Positions 26,315 through 34,359 of a stretch of DNA of 64,000 nt are shown piece after piece. Below the pieces are notes generated by a model. That model searched no databases, was not told the origin of the DNA, and saw only the letters and a list, made by a program, of their open reading frames with translations. The position numbers and the translations under genes were made by a program. Numbering within the stretch: position 1 is the stretch's first letter; each line of letters begins with the position of its first letter. The stretch is from an uncultured Sphingomonadaceae bacterium (GTDB lineage Bacteria; Pseudomonadota; Alphaproteobacteria; Sphingomonadales; Sphingomonadaceae): the NCBI GenBank assembly GCA_947497315.1, contig CANMFX010000001.1, positions 1,330,698 to 1,394,697 on the forward strand, given 5' to 3'.

Positions 26315-27232
26315 ATGACCGACCCAGTACTTACCCATGCGTCGAATCAAGTGTCTTCGGCGCAACGGAACATCCCGATTATCAAGGCATTTTTTGACGA
26401 ACCGACCTTCACGGTCACTTATGTCGTCCACGACGAAGAGACGAAAAAGGCAGCGGTCGTTGACAGTGTTTTCGACTTTGATCCCGCGTCAGGGCGAACG
26501 TCTTTCGATTCAGCTGACCAGGTGATCGACTATGTGAAAGAGCAACGCCTGGAGATCGAATGGCTTCTGGAAACGCATGCCCATGCGGATCATCTTTCGG
26601 CCGCGCCCTATCTACAGGAAAAATTGGGCGGCAAAATTGCCATTGGCGAGCATATCGTCACGGTTCAGCAGGTCTTCGGAAAGCTATTCAATGCCGGTAC
26701 GGAATTTCAACGCGATGGGTCGGACTTTGATCATCTTTTTGCCGATGGCGACACGTTCAACATTGGCAATATTGATGTGACCGTCATGCATGTTCCCGGC
26801 CACACACCGGCTGACATAGCCTATGTGATCGGCGATGCGGTGTTTGTTGGCGATACCATGTTCATGCCGGATTACGGATCGGCACGGGCCGATTTCCCGG
26901 GCGGTGATGCGCGGCAGCTATATCGTTCGCTCCGCCGGATATTGGAGCTTCCCAAAACCACCCGTCTCTTCATGTGCCACGATTATCTACCGGAAGGGCG
27001 CGATGAATATGTCTGGGAAACTACCGTTGCCGCGCAACGAGAAGGTAATATCCATGCCCATGACGGGATAAGTGAGGATGATTTTGTCAAGATGCGAACC
27101 GCACGTGACAAAACGCTCGATATGCCGCGTCTGATCTTGCCATCGGTTCAGGTGAACATGCGTGCGGGTCATTTGCCGCCTGCCGAGGACAATGGTGTTC
27201 GCTATCTCAAACTTCCTCTGAACGGCGTCTGA
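26315..27232 (+). CDS. blh: Blh/ETHE1-like persulfide dioxygenase (metallo-beta-lactamase fold)
   Basis: A 305-residue MBL-fold protein. The metal motif HxHxDH is His88, His90, Asp92, His93 in ETHAHADHLSA; the further ligands are in HVPGHTPAD, FVGDTMFMPD and LFMCHDY. The C-terminal PSVQVNMRAGHLPPAE block is typical of the Blh branch, which oxidises glutathione persulfide to sulfite. No rhodanese domain is fused. ATG 26315 follows AGAGGA; an ORF extension upstream crosses the promoter and is rejected. Its stop overlaps the next start (TGATG). In Agrobacterium and Xylella, blh lies in the BigR operon, matching this context. Confidence 0.9.
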   Translation: MTDPVLTHASNQVSSAQRNIPIIKAFFDEPTFTVTYVVHDEETKKAAVVDSVFDFDPASGRTSFDSADQVIDYVKEQRLEIEWLLETHAHADHLSAAPYLQEKLGGKIAIGEHIVTVQQVFGKLFNAGTEFQRDGSDFDHLFADGDTFNIGNIDVTVMHVPGHTPADIAYVIGDAVFVGDTMFMPDYGSARADFPGGDARQLYRSLRRILELPKTTRLFMCHDYLPEGRDEYVWETTVAAQREGNIHAHDGISEDDFVKMRTARDKTLDMPRLILPSVQVNMRAGHLPPAEDNGVRYLKLPLNGV

Positions 27233-27672
27233 TGCTCGCCGCTTTCCCTCACGCGATGCCGGTTGAAGGCCTTATTGGAGGTCTGATGATCGGTATAGCT
27301 GCAGCCCTGATGCTGCTTGGCCTTGGTCGTATCGCAGGTGTCAGCGGACTTGCCGCGCGGGCGACAGGTATTGCGGACAGCGGCGCACCGCGAAACATTG
27401 CGATAGCTTTCATTGTTGGCCTGCCGCTCGGCGCGTTTTTGGTGTCCCTTGCAACCGGCGGCGTCGTAACGCGCTTTCCGCCATCGGTGATCCCGATGAT
27501 TTTGGGCGGCTTGCTCGTCGGGTTCGGCACGCGACTGGGTTCGGGATGCACCAGTGGTCACGGCGTCTGCGGCATGTCGAGACTCTCGCGGCGCTCGCTG
27601 ACTGCAACGGCAATTTTCATGGCCAGTGGTTTTGCCACGGTGGCGCTGATGCGCTTTGGTGGTTTGTTATGA
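27232..27672 (+). CDS. YeeE/YedE half-transporter A (PmpA-like)
   Basis: A 146-residue membrane protein with four hydrophobic segments and the family motif GSGCTSGHGVCGMSRLSRRS, whose cysteines relay sulfur species in YeeE transporters. The YeeE/YedE fold is split here into two genes, as in the pmpA-pmpB pair of BigR operons. ATG overlaps the upstream stop and its own stop overlaps the start of the second half (ATGA). Confidence 0.88.
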   Translation: MLAAFPHAMPVEGLIGGLMIGIAAALMLLGLGRIAGVSGLAARATGIADSGAPRNIAIAFIVGLPLGAFLVSLATGGVVTRFPPSVIPMILGGLLVGFGTRLGSGCTSGHGVCGMSRLSRRSLTATAIFMASGFATVALMRFGGLL

Positions 27673-28076
27673 TCCGCTTTGCGATTGCACTGGTAGCTGG
27701 CAGTATATTCGGTGCCGGCCTTGCCTTTTCCGGCATGTCCGATCCTGCGCGTGTCCAGGGCTTTCTTGACCTGTTTGGTAATTGGGATCCAACGCTCGCC
27801 TTTGTGATGGGTGGAGCGATCATTCCAATGGCTATTGCATGGCTTATTCAGCGGCGGGTCGAAAAGCCATTTGCAGACACTCAATTTTCGTTGCCCGGAA
27901 CAGTAAATATAGATGGCAAATTGGCGATTGGAGCGGTTCTTTTTGGCGCTGGTTGGGGCATTAGCGGCCTCTGCCCCGGCCCGGGACTGGCCGATCTGGC
28001 CATCAATCCTCTGCCTGCTTTGGCGTTCGTTATCGCCATGCAGACGGGAATGGCGGTGCACCGCGTTACCAATTGA
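27669..28076 (+). CDS. YeeE/YedE half-transporter B (PmpB-like, DUF6691)
   Basis: A 135-residue membrane protein, the second half of the split YeeE transporter. Motifs FSGMSDPARVQGFLDLFGNWDP and GISGLCPGPGLADL are family hallmarks; the single Cys in the latter mirrors the Cys in half A. It probably moves sulfite, thiosulfate or a related species across the inner membrane. Translation is coupled to half A. Confidence 0.88.
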   Translation: MIRFAIALVAGSIFGAGLAFSGMSDPARVQGFLDLFGNWDPTLAFVMGGAIIPMAIAWLIQRRVEKPFADTQFSLPGTVNIDGKLAIGAVLFGAGWGISGLCPGPGLADLAINPLPALAFVIAMQTGMAVHRVTN

Positions 28077-28105
28077 TCCATGAAAATCACCGGGAAGGAT
28101 GTCTA

Positions 28106-29383
28106 ATGGCAAGTGATGGGAAAATTACGAAATCAGGCGCAGCAAAGGAGCAAAGCAGGTTCAACATCGTCATTGTCGGTGGTGGTTCAGCGGGCATTGC
28201 GACAGCCTCAAGCATATTCAAACGCAACAAAAAAGTAAGCCTGGCAATCATAGAACCGTCTGACGTTCACTATTATCAGCCCGGCTGGACAATGGTTGGC
28301 GGCGGTATATTCTCCGTGGACTTCGCCAGGCGCGAGGAAAAACGCCTGATCCCCGGTCGTGCCAAATGGATCAAGGTCGCAGCAGAAACATTCGATCCCG
28401 ACAGCAACCTTGTTGTCACCGCTGATGGTCAGCAAATTGGCTATGATGTGCTCATCGTTTGCCCGGGAATCAAATTGGATTGGAAGGCGATAGAGGGTTT
28501 GCCCGAAGCCCTGGGGAAAAACGGCGTCACGTCCAACTATCGCCATGATCTCGCGCCCTATACAAATCAGCTGGTCGAGGACCTAGCGAAGGGCCGCGCG
28601 CTCTTCACGCAGCCGCCCATGCCGATCAAATGTGCCGGCGCACCGCAAAAGGCCATGTATTTGTCCTGCAGCAGATGGGAGAAGGCGGGCATTTTGCACA
28701 ATATCGATGTGCAGTTCCACAATGCCGGCTCGGTGCTATTTGGTGTGAAGGAATATGTCCCGGCACTGATGGAATATGTCGAACGCTACAATGCGCATCT
28801 GAACTTTGAATCGACGCTTGTTGCTGTTGATGGCGAGGCCAAAGTCGCGACGTTCGAACAAAAGGACGGCGATAGGACGACGCACGTACAAGAGACATTT
28901 GACATGATCCATGTCGTCCCGCCCCAATGCGCTCCCGATTTCATCCGATCAAGCCCGCTTGCCGCAGAAAACGGGTTTGTCGATGTTGATCAGATAACAT
29001 TGCAGCATATAAAATATCCGAATATTTTCTCACTCGGTGATGCTTGTAGCGCGCCCAATGCCAAAACCATGGCGGCGGCGCGTAAGCAGGCGCCTGTCGT
29101 AGCGGTCAATGCGCTGGCCTCTTTGGAAGGCAAGCCGCCTGCAGCCGATTATGATGGTTATGGTAGCTGCCCGCTGACGGTGGAAAGTGGCAAGATCATT
29201 CTTGCGGAATTCGGCTATGGCGGCAAGCTGCTGCCCAGCTTTCCCACCTGGCTAATTGATGGTACGCAACCCTCCCGGCTTGCATGGTTATTGAAAGATA
29301 CGATACTGCCTCCAGTCTATTGGCATGGCATGCTCAAGGGGCGTGAATGGATGGTCAAGCCGCATCAAATTGCCGCGAATTGA
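28106..29383 (+). CDS. sqr: Sulfide:quinone oxidoreductase, type II-like
   Basis: A 425-residue flavoprotein that oxidises sulfide to persulfide and passes electrons to quinone on the inner membrane. The FAD motif IVGGGSAGIATASSIFK lies near residue 30. The redox cysteines sit in KCAGAPQKAMYLSC and YGSCPLTVE, the contexts seen in mitochondrial SQRDL (type II) rather than in type I enzymes. A second FAD block is NIFSLGDACSAPNAKTMAA. ATG 28106 has GGAAGGA upstream; an earlier in-frame ATG overlaps the half-transporter gene and is less likely. Confidence 0.9.
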   Translation: MASDGKITKSGAAKEQSRFNIVIVGGGSAGIATASSIFKRNKKVSLAIIEPSDVHYYQPGWTMVGGGIFSVDFARREEKRLIPGRAKWIKVAAETFDPDSNLVVTADGQQIGYDVLIVCPGIKLDWKAIEGLPEALGKNGVTSNYRHDLAPYTNQLVEDLAKGRALFTQPPMPIKCAGAPQKAMYLSCSRWEKAGILHNIDVQFHNAGSVLFGVKEYVPALMEYVERYNAHLNFESTLVAVDGEAKVATFEQKDGDRTTHVQETFDMIHVVPPQCAPDFIRSSPLAAENGFVDVDQITLQHIKYPNIFSLGDACSAPNAKTMAAARKQAPVVAVNALASLEGKPPAADYDGYGSCPLTVESGKIILAEFGYGGKLLPSFPTWLIDGTQPSRLAWLLKDTILPPVYWHGMLKGREWMVKPHQIAAN

Positions 29384-29390
29384 CGTGCAG

Positions 29391-31160
29391 ATGAATATTT
29401 CCAGATACTTCCCGATCCTCGAATGGGGGCGATCTTATAATTCCACGACCCTGACCAATGACGGGGTTGCGGCCATAATTGTCACCATCATGCTGATCCC
29501 GCAAAGTCTGGCCTACGCGATGCTGGCTGGGCTCCCGGCACAGATAGGGCTTTACGCGTCGATCATGCCGCTAATTGCCTATGCCATATTTGGCACGAGC
29601 CGAACCTTGGCTGTGGGTCCGGTTGCGGTTGTATCGCTGATGACGTTGACTGCCGCGAGTACCATCGCACCGCCGGGAAGCGCGCAGTTTATCGCGGCCG
29701 CCTTGGTGCTGGCATTGTTATCGGGTTTGTTCCTGTTGCTGATGGGACTATTCAAGCTTGGTTTTCTGGCCAATCTGCTGTCGCATCCGGTGGTATCGGG
29801 GTTTATCACCGCCAGCGGCATCATCATTGCGACCAGCCAGTTGAAATCCATTCTTGGTATCAAAGCTAGCGGCGCTGCGATGCCAGAGCTGGTTACAAGT
29901 CTTTTCGCGTCAATTGGCTCAGTGAATATCCCGACGCTTGTCATAGGTGTGCTGGCCACCGCCTTTTTGTTCTGGGTCCGCAAAGGATTAAAGCCGCTAC
30001 TCATGCGTTTCGGTCTAAAGGAACGCGCGGCAGATTTGACGGCCAAAACAGGACCTATCGCCGCCGTTGCGGTGTCAACAATTGCCACTATAGCTTTGGG
30101 ACTGGAAGCCAAGGGCGTGCAAGTGGTTGGCGATATTCCGCAAAGCTTGCCGCCCTTCTCGGTACCGTTGATCGATCTCGATCTATGGCAGAAGCTCGCC
30201 ATTCCGGCGTTGCTACTCAGCATTATCGGCTTTGTTGAATCGGTATCGGTCGGGCAGACTCTGGCCGCAAAAAGACGCCAGCGTATCGATCCGGATCAGG
30301 AACTCGTCGGTTTGGGCGCAGCCAATGTGTCAGCCGCATTTTCCGGCGGCTATCCTGTCACCGGCGGGTTTGCTCGATCAGTGGTCAATTTTGACGCCGG
30401 TGCTGAAACGCCCGCCGCTGGGGCTTTTACCGCCATAGGCATCGCTGTTGCGGCTCTGTTTCTCACACCATTTCTGGCCTCGCTTCCGATCGCGACCCTC
30501 GCCGCAACCATCATTGTGGCCGTGCTCAGCCTGGTTGATCTGAAAACCCCGCGCACCATCTGGCTCTATTCCAGGACCGACTTTGCCGCGATGGCCGCGA
30601 CGATTGGCATCACTCTGCTCGTTGGTGTTGAACCGGGCGTTATCGCGGGCGTGGCGCTCAGCCTTGCGCTATTTTTGTGGCGCAGTTCGCGGCCCCATGC
30701 CGCGATTGTCGGGCGCATGCCGGAAACAGAGCATTTCCGTAATATTGATCGCCACAAGGTGTTTACCGATCCTCGCATTTTGACGATCCGGATCGACGAA
30801 AGCCTGACCTATCTCAACGCCCGCTGGCTGGAAGAGTTCATATTGGAGCAGGTCGCAGACCATAAAGAAGTCCGTCACGTGATCCTGATGTGCTCGGCGG
30901 TTAATGCGATTGATGCATCTGCGCTGGAAAGCATCGAAGCGGTTAATCACAGACTTGCTGATGCCAATATCCGCCTGCATTTCTCCGAGGTGAAAGGACC
31001 GGTCATGGATCGACTGAAAAGATCGCATTTTCTTGACGAACTGACCGGACAAGTTTTCCTGTCCCAAAACACCGCGTACACCAAGCTGATTGCGGCCAGC
31101 AATCACCATGACGAAGCTGAGAACGGCAAAGACTTATGGAAAGAAAGAGGCTTGATATGA
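29391..31160 (+). CDS. SulP-family anion transporter with STAS domain
   Basis: A 589-residue inner-membrane transporter of the SulP (SLC26-like) family. The N-terminal signature DGVAAIIVTIMLIPQSLAYAMLAGLP is followed by about 10-12 membrane segments, and residues ~440-570 are a cytoplasmic STAS domain (ILTIRIDESLTYLNARWLEE... SAVNAIDASALESI). ATG 29391 lies eight bases after the SQR stop. In this operon it may remove sulfate or sulfite produced by sulfide oxidation or exchange it for another anion; direction and substrate are not shown by sequence. Confidence 0.9.
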   Translation: MNISRYFPILEWGRSYNSTTLTNDGVAAIIVTIMLIPQSLAYAMLAGLPAQIGLYASIMPLIAYAIFGTSRTLAVGPVAVVSLMTLTAASTIAPPGSAQFIAAALVLALLSGLFLLLMGLFKLGFLANLLSHPVVSGFITASGIIIATSQLKSILGIKASGAAMPELVTSLFASIGSVNIPTLVIGVLATAFLFWVRKGLKPLLMRFGLKERAADLTAKTGPIAAVAVSTIATIALGLEAKGVQVVGDIPQSLPPFSVPLIDLDLWQKLAIPALLLSIIGFVESVSVGQTLAAKRRQRIDPDQELVGLGAANVSAAFSGGYPVTGGFARSVVNFDAGAETPAAGAFTAIGIAVAALFLTPFLASLPIATLAATIIVAVLSLVDLKTPRTIWLYSRTDFAAMAATIGITLLVGVEPGVIAGVALSLALFLWRSSRPHAAIVGRMPETEHFRNIDRHKVFTDPRILTIRIDESLTYLNARWLEEFILEQVADHKEVRHVILMCSAVNAIDASALESIEAVNHRLADANIRLHFSEVKGPVMDRLKRSHFLDELTGQVFLSQNTAYTKLIAASNHHDEAENGKDLWKERGLI

Positions 31161-31266
31161 TTGGAGATGGTCTCGCCATTATCTGGGTCAGATGCACTGT
31201 TTTGCCAGCGGGACTGTTATGAAATGAAGTTATCCGAACTTGTGCCGTCACTGACGCAAAAACATT

Positions 31267-31280
31267 CCGGCGTGCGCCGG
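31267..31280. terminator. Possible hairpin between convergent SulP and L,D-transpeptidase genes
   Basis: CCGGCG-TG-CGCCGG is a compact GC-rich palindrome in the 147-base convergent gap. No U-run follows on either strand, so terminator function is uncertain. Confidence 0.35.
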
Positions 31281-31307
31281 GGAAACCTTAATCACGATGT
31301 TCCCGCT

Positions 31308-31910
31308 TCAACCTTTGTCGGCGAAAAGCAGTCGCCCGTTATCAAGCCGCTGGAGAATCTGGCTCAGATCGGTTTCTGAAAAAGCAAAACATCCCTGGCT
31401 GCGCCCCACCTTGCCATGTTTTTTGACCATCTTGTTGTCGACATACCAAGCGCCGTGGATAACGATAGCGCGTTGATAAGCCAGATCATTGCTCGGCTCC
31501 AGTCCCTTCAAACGGCGGGATCGGCCATGTTTTCCGACATAGGCTTGTGCGGTCACATAGCTGCCGCCAGAAGATGCTTCAGAACCGGGTATGTTGGAAA
31601 ATTGTTGTAGCCAGCCAGTATGTCTTTTGTCTGAACCCTTGCCGTGCGCGACCAGAAATGATGTTGTGCGGCCATTCATCAGGTCGACGAGATGGAAGCG
31701 GGGTTTTGCCGAATGCAATGCATAATCGGCGATACCAATCAGATCAGTGTGTTTGATCGACAGATGATGTGTGTCCAGGGCCGTCTTGGCCTTTTTCAGC
31801 AAATTGGGATCAAGCAGTGACGGCGTTTTGGCGATAGCCGGGAGTGTGGGGAACGCCAAGGCGCCAATTCCCAACAGGCTTGATTTAACAAATGTTCGAC
31901 GTTTCATCAT
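31308..31910 (-). CDS. L,D-transpeptidase-fold protein (YkuD_2 type), Tat-exported
   Basis: A 200-residue exported protein of the murein L,D-transpeptidase catalytic-domain family (PF13645 type). The N-terminus MMKRRTFVKSSLLGIGALAF is a probable twin-arginine signal. The catalytic blocks IVIHGAWYV (His) and GRSQGCFAFS (Cys) are present. It should act on peptidoglycan in the periplasm. Two adjacent ATG codons (31910, 31907) are equivalent starts. It is divergent from a second YkuD-type gene with 83 bases between, so both may be expressed together. Confidence 0.86.
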   Translation of the reverse strand: MMKRRTFVKSSLLGIGALAFPTLPAIAKTPSLLDPNLLKKAKTALDTHHLSIKHTDLIGIADYALHSAKPRFHLVDLMNGRTTSFLVAHGKGSDKRHTGWLQQFSNIPGSEASSGGSYVTAQAYVGKHGRSRRLKGLEPSNDLAYQRAIVIHGAWYVDNKMVKKHGKVGRSQGCFAFSETDLSQILQRLDNGRLLFADKG

Positions 31911-31993
31911 AAAATTCTAGCAAAATCGGCCATATTTGGGATTAAGTAGATATACTGATTGTGGGGAGGGAGCACCCCCGAAACAAGGGGTGG

Positions 31994-33085
31994 ATGAAAA
32001 AGCTGTTCCTTTTTATCGCTGCCCTGTTGTCTGTTGGGACAGCGTCGGCAGAGCCGGAAATCCATTTACAATGGGCCCCGGCGCAGGTTGTTCACTTGCA
32101 GGCGCTGATCGACAATATGCCCGCGGAAGGGCTTGTCGATTGCAAGGTCTCAAGCCGTTTTGATATCAATGATGCAGATGCAGCAACGGCGGCAGCAAAA
32201 CAGTTGGCGCATGCCTATCTGGATGGGTGTCTCAAAGGTCTGGACCGTGCGCGATGGCATATCAAAAGCCGTGATCATCTGATTGACAATGACAAATTGA
32301 TAAAGCTGGCGCTGAGCCGAAACGAGCTTGGCCCGTTGTTCGAAGCCTATAAGCCGCAAAATCCACATTATCAGGCTCTCCGAAAAGCACTGGCCGTTGA
32401 AACCGATCCACAAAAGCGCGCCATAATAGCCCTTAACATGGAACGTTGGCGATGGATGCCGCTTTACCTCGGTGAGAGCTATCTGATAGTCAATGCCGCG
32501 AGTTTTGAAGTTACGCTGTGGAAACAGCATGAAAAGATCGGCTCCTGGCCCGTTATTGTTGGCAAGACAAAGACACCGACACCGGTGTTTGATGCCAAAG
32601 TCAGCGGCGTCATTCTTAATCCCTGGTGGGAAATTCCCTCTTCGATCGTGGCTGAGGGGATCGGCGCGATGGTTCGCAATCGTCCAGCAACCGCCCGCCG
32701 GAAAGGTTATGTTTTCCAAAACGGCCGCTATCGCCAACGGCCGGGGCCGGGCAATGCGTTGGGGTTGATGAAACTGATCATGCCGAATTCCTACTCAGTT
32801 TATCTGCATGACACGTCCAACAGGAAATTATTCGCCAATGATATCAGGGCCTACAGCCACGGCTGCGTCAGGGTCGGCGAGGCCATCGGTTTTGCCAAAA
32901 CATTATTGGCTAGCGATCATTCTGGCGAAGCAATCGATGAAATACTGGATGCAGGTGACACGAAAACTCTGAACATGACAGAATCCATACCGATTTATAT
33001 CGCATATTTTACGGCAGAAGGAACAGACAATGCCGGCGTGATTTTTCACCCTGACATCTACCGCCGCGACGCTAGCGCTCGCTAA
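31994..33085 (+). CDS. L,D-transpeptidase (YkuD family, YcbB-like architecture)
   Basis: A 363-residue exported L,D-transpeptidase that should form 3-3 cross-links or attach substrates to peptidoglycan. Residues 1-~20 are a Sec signal (MKKLFLFIAALLSVGTASA). A helical N-terminal scaffold (LNMERWRWMP is the YcbB-type linker motif) precedes the catalytic domain with ILNPWWEIPSSI and YSHGCVRVGEAI, the Cys nucleophile motif. ATG 31994 has AAGGGG close upstream; the longer reading (GTG 31961) adds residues unlike a signal. The peptidoglycan-binding domain common in YcbB is not evident. Confidence 0.88.
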   Translation: MKKLFLFIAALLSVGTASAEPEIHLQWAPAQVVHLQALIDNMPAEGLVDCKVSSRFDINDADAATAAAKQLAHAYLDGCLKGLDRARWHIKSRDHLIDNDKLIKLALSRNELGPLFEAYKPQNPHYQALRKALAVETDPQKRAIIALNMERWRWMPLYLGESYLIVNAASFEVTLWKQHEKIGSWPVIVGKTKTPTPVFDAKVSGVILNPWWEIPSSIVAEGIGAMVRNRPATARRKGYVFQNGRYRQRPGPGNALGLMKLIMPNSYSVYLHDTSNRKLFANDIRAYSHGCVRVGEAIGFAKTLLASDHSGEAIDEILDAGDTKTLNMTESIPIYIAYFTAEGTDNAGVIFHPDIYRRDASAR

Positions 33086-33128
33086 AAGTGGGCGGTTTCA
33101 ACTGATCGCTGCAACAAGTATATCTGTC

Positions 33129-34355
33129 CTATCCTCCGTTGGCGCCCTTTCTCAGTCTGATCCTTGTGCCATCTTCAATCTTCTCGCTGGGGTGGAGAAT
33201 CACGGAATTCCCTGGTTCCAGTCCTTCCAATATCTGTGCACGCTCATCATTCATCCTGCCGACCTTGACCCGGACCAGTCCTGCTTTACCGTTGCGCATG
33301 ACGAAAACAGACCAGATGCCAGCATCGCGAAACAATGCGCTGATCGGTACTTGAAGAACATTGTCGCCGGACCATTTGACCAGCCGGGCAATCACGCGAT
33401 AACCGTGTCCAAGGCGTGTCCGCGCAATTTGCGGATCGACAAAATCTATGATGACATTCACGCGCTGTTCTTCAACACCCAGCGCAGAGATTTTGGTAAA
33501 CCCAAAAGGCTCTATCCGCTGAACTTTGCCCTTTAGGGGCCGTTCACCGCCCCAATTGTCGATCAGCACATCGCTGCCCGGTTTTACCTTGACCGCGTCA
33601 CTGGACAGAAGATCAGTGACAATCTCGATATCTGATGGATTGCCCAGTTCCATAATCGCTGTTCCGGCCGTCAGCAAAGTCTCACTCTCTTGCGTTACCC
33701 GCAATACTGATCCGCTCTCGGGAGACGTGATGTGCAATGCGTTGCCGCGACTACTGCCAAAAGAAGGGCCCGTCAGGCTGGCTTGTGCTGCTTTGAGGTC
33801 AAATTGCGCCGTCTCGTAGGCTTGCAAGACTTCCGCTACTTGGGCCGCGCTGCTGTCGCGCGCTGCCCTGGCTGCATCATGGGCGGTTTTCGTCGCGAAA
33901 CCGCGTTTGAATATCGCATCGGTCCGCTCAAAATTGGCTGCAGCCAACTGTCTGTCGGCTTTGGCCTGGCTGATCCTCGCGGCGGATGATCGCACATTGG
34001 CTTGCAGTGCCCGGATGTGCGCCCGGATTTCAGCTTCGCTGCGCGGATTTTGAAAGTCGGGCTCAGCTGACACCATGCTCGCAACCACTGTTTTGCCAGC
34101 GACCACATGGTCTCCAGCTTCAAGATCAACCCTCAGTAAACGGCCGTTTATCGGAGCGGCGACGACAAACATATCGCGGACCCTTGTTTCGCCTTCGTCG
34201 TCAATTGTGACCAACAAAGGAGCCTCAACCACCTCTGCCGTGTCGACATCAATCGGCGGCGTGCGGACGGAAAAGTAGATCGCGACCAATATCAGTAATA
34301 TGATCGATCCGATCAGGATTCTTGGTCCGGGACGGCTGAAATGTTTCTTAGCCAT
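33129..34355 (-). CDS. HlyD-type periplasmic adaptor (membrane fusion protein)
   Basis: A 408-residue membrane fusion protein, third gene of a tripartite ABC exporter operon. One N-terminal membrane anchor (ILIGSIILLILVAIYFS) is followed by a lipoyl/barrel-sandwich half (APINGRLLRVDLEAGDHV), a long coiled-coil hairpin (~100-190, ALQANVRSSAARISQAKADR), the second lipoyl half (SPESGSVLRVTQESE) and beta-barrel domains. It should link the permease to an outer-membrane TolC channel, which is not encoded here. It follows the permease after four bases. Confidence 0.88.
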   Translation of the reverse strand: MAKKHFSRPGPRILIGSIILLILVAIYFSVRTPPIDVDTAEVVEAPLLVTIDDEGETRVRDMFVVAAPINGRLLRVDLEAGDHVVAGKTVVASMVSAEPDFQNPRSEAEIRAHIRALQANVRSSAARISQAKADRQLAAANFERTDAIFKRGFATKTAHDAARAARDSSAAQVAEVLQAYETAQFDLKAAQASLTGPSFGSSRGNALHITSPESGSVLRVTQESETLLTAGTAIMELGNPSDIEIVTDLLSSDAVKVKPGSDVLIDNWGGERPLKGKVQRIEPFGFTKISALGVEEQRVNVIIDFVDPQIARTRLGHGYRVIARLVKWSGDNVLQVPISALFRDAGIWSVFVMRNGKAGLVRVKVGRMNDERAQILEGLEPGNSVILHPSEKIEDGTRIRLRKGANGG

Positions 34356-34359
34356 TGCC

